A stretch of 64,000 nucleotides of DNA, taken from positions 248,001-312,000 of the forward strand of contig SPDT01000002.1 in NCBI GenBank assembly GCA_008477525.1, written 5' to 3'. The notes beneath the pieces were generated by a model that did not search any database, had not been told where the DNA came from, and worked only from the letters and a program-made list of their open reading frames with translations. Position 1 is the stretch's first letter; each line of letters starts with the position of its first letter. This stretch comes from Hypomyces perniciosus (Eukaryota > Ascomycota > Sordariomycetes > Hypocreales > Hypocreaceae). This document shows positions 12,001 to 20,234 of this stretch, piece after piece. The position numbers and the translations under genes were made by a program.

Positions 12001-13786
12001 ACAAAGTAGTGATGAGCACACCACCTTTCAATCAGCCGCACTTGGTCGCTATTTCCTCACGCTGAGTAGCATTCTCGCAGACGTAACTGGTACCGCACAA
12101 CACAACATCCAACCCCAGACAAGCATCTTTTCTATCGGAATTGATTCAATCCTGGCCATTCGGGTTGCAGCTGCATGCAGAAAGGAGGGAATCCACCTCA
12201 ACACTATCGATATTATGCGCAACGTGATGGTGGGAAAACTCTGTGAGGCGGCGCTGGCAAAATCTGAGACGTTGGCTGTTACAACCTCCGTGGGTAAAAT
12301 GAGCACTACGCATCTTGTGGACAACAATTTGCGCGAGGCAGCCTTGTCTCGCCTCGGAAAGAACAAATTGGTAGTTGAGGACGTGTTACCAGTTCTAGCA
12401 GGGCAGGAGTATCATCTTGCCCTCTGGCTCCGGTCAGGCAAGACGATGTATGAACCAACGTGGGTCTTTCAGGCCAGTCAAGCCTTAGATCCTTCTCTCT
12501 TGCAACTTGCATGGGACACTCTGAGGCGCAGACATGTGGCCCTGCGTTCGTGTTTCGTTGCTGTGAATGGGGATCAAACGCTGCAGGTCGTTTTGCAAAG
12601 TGCAGCGGATACCCCTTCGACTTTCTCGGTGCATACTGTTGCCGGAAGCACAAATCTCGAAGAAACTGTAAAGGAAAAGTTGAGGCAGATTTATCGCTCC
12701 CCCTCTTCGCTTTACGATCCGCCAGTTCGTCTCTGCTTGGTGCAAGGCGGCAGTGGGGGGGATGCAGTGCTCCTCACCATTCATCACGCAGCGTACGATG
12801 CTTGGAGCATGGGTGTGTTGATCGCAGAACTTACATCGCTATACAACTGTCCTGATGTCGCATCTGAATCCCCACCATCATTTTGCAAGTTTGTGCGAGA
12901 AATCTACATTTCTCGGCAGGGCGCAATTGAAAACGAGAAAAGATTTTGGGAGACAGCGCTAGAGTCCTCTGAGCCTACCCTCATTGGCCAAGTGCAGCAG
13001 AGCAATGGTCTGCATTCTGAGCCGATTAGCGAAAGCCCTATTGCACCGCAATCTCATAAGAACAGTTCTGTCGTCATGGATTGTCCTGCAGTCACCGTTG
13101 ACAGTATAGAGAGTGCTGCACGCACCGGGGGGGTCACTTCACACAGCATCCTAGTGGTAGCATTTGCGCGTGCGTTGGCTGCCGCAACAGGCTCCAATTG
13201 CCCCATATTTGGATATTTCACGGCTGGAAGATCGACTTCTTTCGAAAATATTGAGTCACTCGCAGGTCCAACACTTAATGTGCTTCCGATTGCGATCTCA
13301 AACAAGCTTATCACGCCTTTCCGAAGCAGATCTGTTGCAATGAAGCTCCTGCAACACTTCCAAGAGGAACTCAGTGCCAGAGTCGCATACGAGCAAAGCA
13401 ACCTACGTGAGGTCTTGCAGTGGGCTGGTGGCGAAACAGGCTTCGTTCCCTATAATGCCCATCTCAATATTCTCTGGAATAACGAGCTCCTAGTCACGGC
13501 GCAGACAAATGAAGAGTCTCTATTGCAGCCATGGCCATTGGGAGTCCCCTCTGATTATGCGTCTCCCGTGGATCTAACTGTATCAAGTGCTGTTGATGAT
13601 CTCGACTCTAGCTTTTTGCCAGCCCAAATGCTCTTTGTGGATGTAGGGTCCAGTCGAACTTCGTCTGGCATTGCAATTGGCGCTGGTTGTGATGCTGATC
13701 TATTAAATCAAGAGGAGCTAGGACTATTTGTGCGGATGTTTAGTGATGAAATCTCTCAGATCATAGAGGCTATGTCTAGCAAGTAG
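26..13786 (+). CDS. sidC: SidC/NPS2-type ferrichrome siderophore peptide synthetase
   Basis: One uninterrupted 4586-residue reading frame. It reads as a nonribosomal peptide synthetase with order A-T-C-A-T-C-A-T-C-T-C-T-C. Approximate landmarks: A1 core TSGSTGRPKG ~260, YGPTEG ~406; T1 LGIDS ~687; C1 ~770-1190; A2 TSGTTGTPK ~1400, T2 LGVDS ~1808; C2 HHSLYDG ~2026; A3 TSGSTGTPKG ~2500, T3 LGVDS ~2916; C3 HHSLYDM ~3141; T4 FGIDS ~3475; C4 HHATYDG ~3691; T5 IGIDS ~4037; C5 HHAAYDA ~4254. All five carrier serines are present. Three complete modules followed by T-C-T-C is the known layout of the ferricrocin/ferrichrome synthetases (SidC lineage), which assemble a cyclic hexapeptide of three small amino acids and three N5-acyl-N5-hydroxyornithines by reusing modules. 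The start is chosen at the first ATG, in good context (gaagccATG), only 25 bases into the window, so the promoter is not visible. The exact product (ferricrocin, ferrichrome or a relative) is not settled by the sequence. No introns or frame breaks seen. Confidence 0.93.
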   Translation: MTNKPYGLVIDTSNCFWRLSEDRIPDAFVDAVVSASIYSMSMANGLDTHAQLLPVSQSLTWKDGLSVLNHPPLTTPPDFSSTLDLQRTPVNLQTHLLHTAFLARVLDHPDRPAIDFLRPSGRISYSYKQLDDMSTALARRICLCLETLPYENKRNVAALLTTSPELYVAWLGVLKAGCTFCPLPVEAPTELLSYMIEETSSRIVLGSGSSLEIIVATQEASSTPIGIDLQAFIEEDHTPALQQPCEAIPIMESDLASIMHTSGSTGRPKGVQISHLSATCAIVSNIVSAPQSFRQQQRDIRWFQFATPTFDPSVVEIFITLSIGGTICACDRTMMLTDPEAAIAELGACITMATPSMASLLRRERVPCLRHLWTIGETLSRSVVNNFAMDSALQPSIKPGNLVNTYGPTEGSINCTMNPQVSSKQRGSIIGYPIPKCSIIILHEMDYRDGPVPLGFPGELAIGGPQVSAGYLNRPDQNAANFVDIEPYGRLYRTGDRARLVADEDGALIVDFLGRISSDQIKITGKRVELGEIEAAMLGPCVSEAAVVALTSSGSAEGTTTSNATQLIAVIVPCEPFTNNDILLQCQSNAERFLQPHMRPSKWYLLPRLPRTASDKIDRKTLQQLCQSPEKSDLTPLGPGSQAEDSTTNESMIDEKVFFERVLNTISKTVSIQGSRVTPSTTLASLGIDSLRAVRLLQHARDDGLPSLHITDVLSSRTVGQLAGQYQQVDSVVCKDFEDDELWQSLLKGFKRRHESHCIQSLSYSEDQIESILPTTPLQAGILTSFVLTSGSSSSDSVPPQQKSYIYHTVCEIAEGYDYDRILQAWSTVVSRHDITRTVFVQVDDELTPFAQCILSPSHPDSRIQATQYFANCDEEFDQLVEDAQVYGQRAMTLDRPPRYLSAIKAPGRHAIIFSMLHSLFDRGSLRLLLADVEREYFNAPVISRTGSLTAVQRHFMADRKGAATFLRTSLEESLSPSFPCIRLTLPGKGQSGCEVTSLLSELTMDFLQKKAANMHSSPLAVLQTAWALILFTYTGEKDIVFGSAVSDRFTDETQNCAAPVFTVHPIRMKLDVIESPRIIDITTVRTKQNAELLRYLHAPVSTAKYNTTFAFQSFADQSGEDLLYSRVSHPVMHNDQTMSIEVHPHRSGHIEFRATYQCSLVDTPAAKLMLADLARITLEILDNPERPFLECQFAPPSNTLNTTTDISTGGVLQTQPSVEKLILHSYVEKWARDEPGSLALSFYRDADGKCLPIQMTYQQLDWKAERIASSLRRRLSAKPRPHIIPICMNKCPELYIAVLGIMKAGAAWCPIDPQYPPARQLTLIEKTSTGIVLVAQETVDQMAPALPDGFEAIDIAALGDEKVAPNELNSDGTMSTTDQLDDRAVHKLHKTDIAYIIFTSGTTGTPKAVPITHEAASSCINSVVSHIDEGLSGGAVRYLQFANFTFDAFVFDLFSAWKLGGMLVSATRDILLGSLPTLARTVTATHLLVTPSFASTLPVEDLDCLRVVCIGGEKTPQALADNWKGRVSLYNAYGPAETAIIVTLQRVTGAVRSTIIGRPLPTVEAWVMRDGHPLITHGLGELVIAGPQLSPGYWRDPAKDEGKFVWNQFLQRRVYHTGDVVRKMSDGSFDFVGRNDGLVKIRGMRVELNEIAAICSSGHSAVVHATVLLSKLPGSTEDSIVCFLDSGRYHSDENSKPFIIIDEEAANISQAVAHHAASQLPRHMVPDVFIVLSTLPKTLSAKIDKELLLGILASDWSGLSPPEAAHNEDMPVDSEWHYQHRPLLDNIKRITKIQPSIVRPSTTLAQLGVDSIGAIKLSSGLKADGHISAVQILRCHNIGDIISLVAGSEEKVETRWEDTAEQFSQYWKPLIGEHLKGGSSKFRVTPATTMQEGVLVETLREPLLYWANWLWTLSNDIDIVRLRQAWETVASSHEILRVGFFSGAYLDNFDPEGSVDPSTFLQIIYDSASVRWAEITSDVEDVRLVARTIHEEVAEKHHTDSFISPPWQLTILSTGEKRTMILSIHHSLYDGEMLHYLLHDVAAAYTDLRYESRRCQLQEAVSRLSLRQNDERALSFWTEALRPFINEPDFDTETDTATHSIGPMVHRTTEIRAHMSRSQLVRAAMELGGTSLSCLIRVAYGSMLAELAESQRVLFAEIRSERVLDARLTDAMAPLVSTYPVPFTMNGNPEQLVKAQGKLLSRSIECGPIHPGQIRKVIHKKANEMIYAAVLVIHLLNENGATTLWDEVGEVPDMPVDHPIALNVFETLDDGILLSLSVDGSMMTKATQEAFLHQLDSLLDNITLHPKEPSIMSLTKYFPPALVSISGHVRPDEYPVCYQPSYHVERLAELCPEWRAVEIVTEFDSGNFQSVSWTFQQLNRVSNQVAHFILDLSIDEQRIAVSLDRTLLSFAIILGVMKSGNTYVPIEVGLPMERKAFLLKDSGAAMVFVSEEGFQKQSLSGETHLIDVDRQSFLDALETNSTSNPTRQGRLDLDAYLLYTSGSTGTPKGVRVGRQNLSSFMDAQSQLICTEAPKTPDLGGSGKYLCLASRAFDVHIGEMFLAWRHGMCAVTGERLSLLDNLPGILKELRITHASFVPSLLDQTGLTPSDTPDLVFLGVGGEKMTPRTQKIWSSSQQVSLINAYGPTEVTIGCCSGRLRLDSDPRNIGKPLGDCVAHILIPGTDTHVKIGMPGELAFVGSLVANGYHNRPDVKGFCTFDGQPMYRTGDIVRMEPDSSIIFLGRKDDQVKVRGQRLELGEVSEAVRSASTDPVDVATLLLKHPEIPRQLLVSFIADSCNASAAHADFLTETFMKVNGDLREACQVALPSYMVPDFILPISFLPLTESAKTDNKLLAKIFHSIPSRDLFEGHGNRVISQSGPPRKLSPREAEISTIITSLTPRQEKAITEPGTSIFQLGVDSISAVNISFKLKKLGFIVSVAQLLRNPTIEQLASDSNNTTMDSKGVEMMTRVVQHDLQKLESAVRDDLIALSWPNVQNVESIRPCLPLQEALVAHSLTHGSTIDAQYISHMTFKLASGARMDEIRQAWGMVIREHEILRTCFHFRHDSIVQIVVGADDSHVNWKYILGSPDRLEQRLVDLRQEISDDIITTMDRTPPIRFTIASAADSAECQQTAYLMISMHHSLYDMNSLDMMFTDFENAYTRGTVPKRPSIMSLIQHITLQNRMLDRARQYWEAELANRASTTLLSASKKPKLSGRVFQSSLSTIERLCLQFDLTLSALVQGIFGYVLAQTVAEDDVTFGVVLSGRSIDVHGIEDIAAPCITTIPQRLNLSGDGNTLHDIVVTMQKRLFSSMEYQHTSLRSISSWLGISGPLFSSIFSFIRAPSSATTKSPEEMTLKLSKGHMSLEYALAVECEANSVEDILTLQAHSSLSDSFSDIETILEKIELLTNAFLQGEQISVSPTISNTSFDQALNPPVEIDETWSACEDKIRDAIVSFSGINRGRIKKDAPFIQFGIDSITTIRFSKLLRENGLQISGADVIRNPSIRELSRHMEMLSESPNGSTSTDNNKQQRPFNDSTEPEWGRQILRGIIPEEMLTRISDVYPLTPLQAAMVTATLAINPKLYSHHHPIILPLDTDVSKLKASWGMLLAKHDILRTSFLALQRNLALWVGAVHDTPIMQWREIITENIQQTLEEVFETCEFKDSSSFTDPPVRATVVRSSSELIFIASLHHATYDGVSIGFIFQDLWSLYNDLRLPDRVPFHEAALEIRKCSRDSIEFWTSHLSGYNSVQVPLREEEDANILNLTTARIANNIIPLMEWCSREKISTQTALLFSVGKAVCSLVGTRDVVFGQVLAGRITIDGADKISGPMLNTLPFRLRMSDSAASNLDVLKGLQEFQDRSLDYQYGSLMEIQKRWRGDGSNHMELSDILFVFQKDGEGINNSAWRQYQAPSSEEAQPPSQYRLTIEVHQGSDGSLTITALSAMTKERAEGFLDLVAQCFMDVTNSPDRLAIAFPPSLPDLPFQAVAAGPQSSDEHTTFQSAALGRYFLTLSSILADVTGTAQHNIQPQTSIFSIGIDSILAIRVAAACRKEGIHLNTIDIMRNVMVGKLCEAALAKSETLAVTTSVGKMSTTHLVDNNLREAALSRLGKNKLVVEDVLPVLAGQEYHLALWLRSGKTMYEPTWVFQASQALDPSLLQLAWDTLRRRHVALRSCFVAVNGDQTLQVVLQSAADTPSTFSVHTVAGSTNLEETVKEKLRQIYRSPSSLYDPPVRLCLVQGGSGGDAVLLTIHHAAYDAWSMGVLIAELTSLYNCPDVASESPPSFCKFVREIYISRQGAIENEKRFWETALESSEPTLIGQVQQSNGLHSEPISESPIAPQSHKNSSVVMDCPAVTVDSIESAARTGGVTSHSILVVAFARALAAATGSNCPIFGYFTAGRSTSFENIESLAGPTLNVLPIAISNKLITPFRSRSVAMKLLQHFQEELSARVAYEQSNLREVLQWAGGETGFVPYNAHLNILWNNELLVTAQTNEESLLQPWPLGVPSDYASPVDLTVSSAVDDLDSSFLPAQMLFVDVGSSRTSSGIAIGAGCDADLLNQEELGLFVRMFSDEISQIIEAMSSK

Positions 13787-15455
13787 GAGCACCTGTATCT
13801 ATCTTTCTCTCTGTTTTCTTTCATAGCATTTCCGATAGGTCTTTATCTACCATAGTCAGCAAAAGAGGGAGCCTTGGATTTACAAACAGGATAATGCTAT
13901 ACCTACAAATCCAAGTGAGGAAGTTGAGAAGACTATTATTATATTATAGCAGCATGGGAGACAGGCACATAAGCTACTTGTAGAACAGGTTTGGCAACTG
14001 CTTCTCGGCCAATGAAACGCAACCATAACTACGATCACATGTAAAGTGGTTGTGGATGACAATTCGCTGGGTCATTAGAGGATGGTGTGCTCAGTCCCTC
14101 GGAGCTTCAGGTAATGAATACTTCGTACACAGGAAGATGTGCTGAAATGTCCGCGTACGAAATCACCCAATTAACTCCGCCAACATGTCAGCTGCCACAC
14201 AAAAACATCTAGTGAATTAATAACTGAACTGGTTTAAAAGGCAAACCAGTGAAATCGGGCTCAGGTTCCATCCACTTCTGCAACACGACGACTCGTTTTC
14301 TATACCACGTTAGTTATGCCTGTGCAGACACAAGTGGTAGAATACAATAAGCTGTTATGGACACCTCTCCAAACGCCAAAACAAAGACCACTTTCACCGG
14401 GTTCCTAATCGAATGCGCACCCACCTTTGGCAATTTCTGTTAAATTTTTCTTTACTGTCCCTCCCCCCTTTCCTTTGTTTTTTTGCTAGGCGGAAAGTCC
14501 TCGCGCCTCATTGCGACATTCTGAACAGTGAAGGGCATTGTTCCACCGACCCTATTGCTCTGTTCAGGTGAAGATATCATCTACATGGCCTGTATGCGAG
14601 CACTCATCCAGCGTCCGGATCTCATATTTTTCATGAAGCAACTCCAGTCCATGTACGACAGTGATGATGAATGGCTGGTGCTGTAGAGGCAGAGCGCGGA
14701 GCCTAGAGTAGGATACTCCTAGAGGTCCACGTTTTTCAAGCAAATACGGGCAATAGAACGAGCTTCCAGACGTTTCTAACCAGAATCCCATACCATTGTT
14801 GCCGAACCTGAGTATAAGAATCGACAAGGAAGGCAACTGGCATCAGCAAACGACTCATCGCGTTCTATCTAACCGGCTCTCTAGGCCCCTTTCTAGAACA
14901 TCTTGTATAGAAGAACACACGTAGGCAGTCATCTCAGTAAGCCTATCTTAGTCTTTTAACCTAGAAAGGCTAAGCGGCCCGAACACCACTCAAAAGAACT
15001 GCTTCTTGCCCTATTCGACAGACAATTACCAGGCGATCTGATTCCTTTCTGCGCAGAGAAAAAACGAAGCACTATATATCACCTGAAGTTTTTGAGCAGC
15101 TGTTCTGCCCTTTCTATATTGAGGCCGGGTAATTAACGATAATATACTTGAGCAGGAGGATAGTCCGCGTATGACAAAGCACGAGGAGCAGATAGACATC
15201 AGCAAGGCAAGATATTTATATTCAGGAAATAGGAGCCCCAGTAAGAGTTCATACGTAGAACTATCTATGTCGTGAACTAAATCCACTAAAATGAGCAGAT
15301 CAGTTATCAATACTTGAAGTAAATATGTACTACAACTATGGACGCAATCATGACTCCTCATCATGGATTGGGCCCTTCTGATTGCGTTTTCGCGACCCGT
15401 TCTTGTGAACTTGTTCTCAGTCGTGACATCCGCTCTCTGCTATACGCAAAAGAAT
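13787..15455. other. Intergenic region downstream of the synthetase
   Basis: Normal-composition DNA with pyrimidine-rich stretches just after the stop codon (13795-13830) and at 14455-14485. A few short open stretches exist on the minus strand (for example 14564-14836 and 15026-15364), but none has recognisable domains, good start context or splice partners. I regard it as non-coding, or as remains of genes too decayed to name. Confidence 0.5.
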
Positions 15456-16010
15456 TCATCCTTGGCAAGCGGACGCCTGGTATCCGTTCACGCATTCCCA
15501 AGTCCAATCGCGCAGTTTAGCCCCAGATGAAGTTGCAAGGTAGTAGCTTGTACAACAGCGGTTGCCAGAGAATGAACAGGCGAAGTTTTGCTCTAGCGTA
15601 ACTTTGTTCATTTGTGGTCGGTACTCAAAAGCAAAGATCTTGGTAGATATATCGTTACTTTTGAAGATTTTAATGATGTGGTCTGAACGGAGGAATCCAG
15701 TGCGGCGGTAAGTATATCTCTGGCAAAGCAAATTCCAGGTCGTATAATGTTCTGCTCCACCATCTTGTCCAGCAAGATATGTCTTCCAATGAGTGCTAGC
15801 ATACCAGCTTACAGCATTGGCGGGTGGCAGGAGGGCCCTTTTGCGTTCTTTCTCTTTGTAATATTCCAAAGCCTTGATTGTATCCGGGTCTATGACAACG
15901 GAACTTCCGAAGAGACAGCCAGTATTGTCGCAATGAATGGCGTCTAATGAAGACGGTGCTGTAAAGTCCAAATCTTCATTTTCTTTCAACCAACTTTGAA
16001 ATTTCGGCAT
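15456..16010 (-). CDS. Hypothetical cysteine-containing protein, possibly 5'-truncated
   Basis: An open frame of 184 codons that I do not recognise. It has eight cysteines (an early CxxxxC pair, one near the middle, a CC pair and others near the C-terminus), a charged helix-like stretch around residues 45-60 (KEKERKR) and an aromatic segment following it (SWYASTHWKTY). There is no signal peptide at the proposed start. The frame is closed just upstream, and the AT-rich transposon block begins about 200 bp further upstream (near 16210), so the ATG at 16010 may be internal and the true 5' end may be lost. Its composition resembles the synthetase side rather than the AT-rich block. It could be the last part of a secreted protein gene; no function is proposed. 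Confidence 0.4.
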   Translation of the reverse strand: MPKFQSWLKENEDLDFTAPSSLDAIHCDNTGCLFGSSVVIDPDTIKALEYYKEKERKRALLPPANAVSWYASTHWKTYLAGQDGGAEHYTTWNLLCQRYTYRRTGFLRSDHIIKIFKSNDISTKIFAFEYRPQMNKVTLEQNFACSFSGNRCCTSYYLATSSGAKLRDWTWECVNGYQASACQG

Positions 16011-16519
16011 AAGAGGATGATTCAGTATACTGAGACGTTCCTGTTAAGAACGTCTTTAATAGGAATATTAAGGGGCGCGCTTGTAGTAATGGAAGCAGCC
16101 TCAATAATAAGAGGAAGAATTGGGAAAATTCAAGCACGCATAATAGAGATTATGCTCGAAGGGTCGGTCTGGATTAATAGATTTGGATGGACAAATTTTG
16201 ACGGACTATAGCTTTCTTATATATTACAATACATCCAGGTCAATTACACTCATTTCACCCTTTATTGAATGAATGAGTAATCCTCTAGCTTGTAGGTTGT
16301 TTGAATTCTTGAAATATCTTTATCTAAATTCTTTAATTATATAGCTATTATAACTATTAATAACTAATAACTAAGCAGTTAATATATTGTTTTTTACTTT
16401 TTAATTAAAAGTAAAGAAACTAGGAAAATTAAAAATACTTTTAGCAGTAAATAATTAATTTACTTTTAATAAAAAGGCTATATTTTAAATATAAAAACCT
16501 TGAAATAAAGCTACTTTTC

Positions 16520-16915
16520 TAAACTATTAATTAAGCCTTTTAAATAATACTTTATTTATAAAGGAAGAATTTAATATTTATATTTAATAAATAAAAAGCA
16601 AATAATAAATATATTTAAAAAGGAATGATTTAAATACTTTTTTTATAAAGAGAATACTTATTTCAAACCTTTAAAAATTAAAGCCTTATTTTTTATAATT
16701 AGTGTATAATATACTGCTAATATAAAGTAACTTTATAAAGGCAATTAAAGTAAAATATAAATTTAAGCTTTTTACTATAAAAGAAAATTTTAAATAAAAC
16801 TATAAACTTTTATTATTATTATTAAAAGATAATTTAAATTATCTTTTAATACCTTTGTTTAAACTGTTTATAAAATTACTTATATTACTTTTTACTTAAA
16901 AGAGATATTTAATAG
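16520..16915 (+). repeat. Direct repeat, copy 1 (about 400 bp)
   Basis: This segment (from ATTAATTAAGCC to GAGATATTTAATAG) is closely similar, in the same orientation, to 20235-20635. Both are heavily AT-mutated. It stops exactly where a minus-strand LTR fragment begins. It may be an LTR or untranslated region of a retroelement; termini are too eroded to prove that. Confidence 0.5.
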
Positions 16916-17165
16916 TATTAAAAAAGAGGGGTAAAAGTAAGAATTTTAATATAATTACATAACTTTCCTATTTTAATTAAACTTAGAATTAAGCTTAATA
17001 CTAGGACCAAGTTTTAAAGGAACTTCGGTATAAGTTAAGAATTCTCTTTTATTTTTAATAATAATAATCAAGCTAAAACTAACTTCCTCGCCTACCTTAA
17101 ACTTAATATAGTATTTATAATAGGCATTATAAAATAACTTTCCTTTTATAATACTAAATCTTAGC
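16916..17165 (-). repeat. RIP-eroded LTR fragment of Copia family F
   Basis: On the minus strand this matches the 3' part of the LTR seen intact at 27620-28196 and 60907-61486. The terminal TGTTAAAAAGGAGGG-like end appears here as tattaaaaaagagggg, followed by the conserved stretch around aggaacttcggt (17027-17038). It is much more mutated than the other two copies. The remaining half of the LTR and any second flank are not recognisable, so it is a fragment. Confidence 0.65.
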
Positions 17166-17989
17166 ACTTTATATTAACGTTTTCGCATATAACACTACAA
17201 ATATATTAATAATACACTAAACCACTATTTGCAATAGCCTTAAAGCCTATAAGTAGCAGTTCCTTTAACCTAAAAACGTATATACTTAAAAGGCTATAGT
17301 AAAAAGTAAAGAATATAATCTTTATAGAGGCAGAAATAAAACTCTGTATTAATACTATTACTGCTAAACTTAATATAAAGCCAGGGGAAGGCTAATATAC
17401 TATTACTCTTTTAAACTTAAAGCCTAATATTAACAGTAACTATAGCTTTATAGTACCTAATCCTTTAAACTCTCTATTATTATCCTTAATATAACTAAAC
17501 GCTAGAGTTAATACTTTTAAAGCTTTAAAAAGTATTAAAGCTAATAGCTAGGCTTTATTTAAAGACTATATAGCTATTCTTTATATAATTTACAGAGTAT
17601 TTAATAATATTATAGTTTAATTTTTAATAGGTAAAAAATATAATATCGCTATTTAAATAACTTAAAGCTTTATTAATTACTATAATAATAATAATATTAC
17701 TGCTAAACTATAATTTAAAGCTATTTAAAACTTTTATACTAGTAAACTATATATTAGCCTTTTACTAAATATATTATATTAAATGCGCTTTTAAATATAT
17801 ACTGCTATAGCTTTTAAAGTGCATTAAATAAGAATCCTTTTAATTAGCGCTAAAGAAAATTTATAAGTTTTACTTAGGTTAGACTTAAAATTAATAGTAT
17901 AGTAATATAAAGTATATAATATTTATATAATAATTATAAGAATTATTAATAAATATTATTAAACCTTAGTTTTTAGCAGCCTTAACTAT

Positions 17990-19130
17990 ATATTAGTCTT
18001 TAAATTTAAAGGAATTCCTTTTTTTCCTTTTTATTAGGCTAACCGTTCAAGGTTTTAATAATATAACCCACTTTCTTAAACTTTAATGTCCAGTAACTTT
18101 AACCAGCTAGTTAAAAATCCCTGCCTTTATATTTATGCTAGCTTAGCTGGCTACTGCTGGTTTTAATAAATCCGACCCTAACTAACCTTTTAGCCTTATT
18201 AAACTCTAGTTCCCAGCAGCTTAAACTGCTGTTTTTCCTTCCTTTAAATTTAAAGGTATCCCTTTTTCTCCTAGTTAGCTATATTAACTGCTATAAATCC
18301 TAATATACTAACTTTAATTAATTTATTAAATCTAGGTCTTTAATAGCTATAGCTAACTAGTTAAGATTTCTATTCCTTTAAATTTAGGCTAGTTTAGTTA
18401 ACTGCTGTAAGCCTTAATAAAATTAACTTTAATTAAATAATTGATTTTATTAAATCTCGATTCCTAGCTACCTAACTATTATTTCTCCCTCTCTTAAATT
18501 TAAAGGAATTCCTTTTATCCTAGCTAGCTATATTAGCTGCTATAGGTCTTAATAGACTAACCTTAATCGACTTCTTAGTCTTTACCCTAGCAGCTATAGC
18601 CGATTAATTAAGATTTCCATTCCTTTTAATTTAAGCGAGCTTAGCTAGCTGCCGCAAGCCTTAATAAAAATCAATATTAATTAAATAATTTATTTTATTA
18701 AATCTTAATTTCTGGCAGTTAAAGCTACTATTCCCTTTTTTCTTTAAATTTACAGGAATTCCTTCCTTTTTTTTTTTACTGGGCTAGCCAGCTGCTGCTA
18801 GTCTTAACAATACCGACCTTAACTGACTTTTCGGCCTTATTAGACCTTAGTTCCTAGCAGCCTGAGCTGCCGTTCCCGTTTTCCTTAGATTTAAAGGAAT
18901 TCTTTCCTCTCTTTTTAGCCGGCGATACTACTTACTATGGCTCTTGATACACTAACTTTAATAAACTTATTAATTTAAGTCTTTAGCAGCTATAGCCAAT
19001 TAATTAAGATTTCTATTCCTTTAAATTCAGGTTAATTTAACTAGCTATTGTAAACTTTCATAGAATTAATATTAATTATATAATTAATTTTATTAGATCT
19101 TGATTTCTAGTTAGCTAGCTATTCCTTTAA
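17990..19130 (+). repeat. Imperfect tandem repeat, period about 250 bp (two half-units)
   Basis: A motif like TTTAAAGGAATTCC followed by a T-rich run and a GCTAGC/CTGCT segment recurs near 18008, 18246, 18497, 18745 and 18889. A second, related half-unit (GCTTAGCTAGCTGCYGC AAGCC-like) recurs near 18123, 18377, 18628 and 19017. Together they make a higher-order repeat of about 250 bp built from two half-units of about 125 bp. No reading frame spans it. It lies upstream of a purine-rich tract and may be the untranslated 3' part of a dead retroelement. Confidence 0.6.
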
Positions 19131-19234
19131 AAAGAAAGGAATTTTTATTTTCTTTACTTTTTAATTAATTAGGCTAGTTTACTTTAACTGGATTAAATAG
19201 TCCTTTAAGCCAGATTCTTTTTTATTTTTATTTA

Positions 19235-19615
19235 ACCTATTTAACTTTATTTACAAAGATACAGTTATATTAATTTATTTTTATTTAAAGTATAACTTTT
19301 TATTTAAAATAAGAAATTATATAGGGAGGGTTGTATTAGTTTAGTTAAATTTCGTTTAATTTTATTTAACTTATTTAACTTTATTTATAAAGTGGTAATT
19401 ATATTAGTTTAGTTTTATTTAAAGTATAACTTTTTATTTAGGATAGGAAGTTATATAAAGAGGGTTTTACTAGTTTAATTAATTTTTTTTTAATTTCACT
19501 TAATTTACTTTAACTTTATTTATAGGGAGGTAGTTATATTAGTTTAGTTTTGTTTAAGATATAACTTTTTATCTAGAATAGGAAGTTACATAGGGAGGGT
19601 TTTATTGGACGTAAT
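19235..19615 (+). repeat. Three-copy tandem repeat, unit about 130 bp
   Basis: Three consecutive copies of a unit containing TATTTAACTTTATTTA, TTATATTAGTTTAGTTTT, TATAACTTTTTAT and a GGGAGGGTTTTA-type block. Anchor positions of the shared TTATATTA core are about 19263, 19392 and 19526, so periods are roughly 129 and 134 bp. It immediately follows the previous array but is of different sequence. Confidence 0.7.
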
Positions 19616-19701
19616 TGATATACCTATAAGTAGCCTGATAGATCCTGAGAGCTAGGCTTTATTAGGAAGACTAGCAAAATGGTTGGAAAACTAGTTAAAT
19701 T

Positions 19702-19714
19702 AGGGAAAAGGGGG
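19702..19714 (+). other. Possible polypurine tract with LTR junction
   Basis: A pure purine run (agggaaaaggggg) is followed directly by TATTAATAGC, which could be a RIP-mutated TG-start LTR. This is the arrangement expected at the 3' end of a plus-strand LTR element. The far end of such an LTR and a target duplication are not identifiable, so the call is tentative. Confidence 0.3.
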
Positions 19715-20234
19715 TATTAATAGCTGGAATTACAGTTAAAATAGCTTTTTTCGTTTCTTTCTCTTTATCTAGCCTCAGGTTAGCTATTACTACAATAATA
19801 ATTACTTAAGTAGCTGATAGCTTTATAGCTCTTATATTAGTCTTAAGGGCTATCTTCTATTAGTTTTTATATATATTTAGGCGTATTATTTCCTCCTTAT
19901 TAAACTAGTATAGTCTAAAGTAAAATATAAAATATTATATATCTATATACTATATTTACTAAATAATTAAGGTAAAAGTCTATTAATTTTACAGTAAATT
20001 TACTTTTTTATTAATATTAAAAAGACCTTTTAAAAAAACTTTTATAGATTTTATATTAGGAGACCGGAAGCTCTAAAGCTCTTATAATATAATATAGGCT
20101 AGAATCTATATATAAAAGCAACTATAGTCCCTAAAGATATAGAACTTTAAAGACTAATAAACTACTACTATTACACTTAACTATTAGTTTCTAGCTTATT
20201 ACCTGCTTATTAATACCTATTTCTCCTTTTTAAC

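Noticed and set aside
14564..14836. 90-codon minus-strand open stretch downstream of the synthetase
   Set aside because: Unrecognised, no supporting start context or neighbouring exons; reported only within the intergenic entry.
15026..15364. 112-codon minus-strand open stretch with hydrophobic runs
   Set aside because: Composition and lack of splice-consistent extension suggest chance; no family recognised.
16973..17167. 64-codon minus-strand open stretch in the AT-rich block
   Set aside because: It lies in an eroded LTR fragment of Copia family F; the LTR copies at 27620 and 60907 show it is not a conserved gene.
17990..19615. Tandem arrays as a CRISPR array
   Set aside because: Units are long and imperfect with no regular short repeat/spacer structure, and the DNA is eukaryotic.
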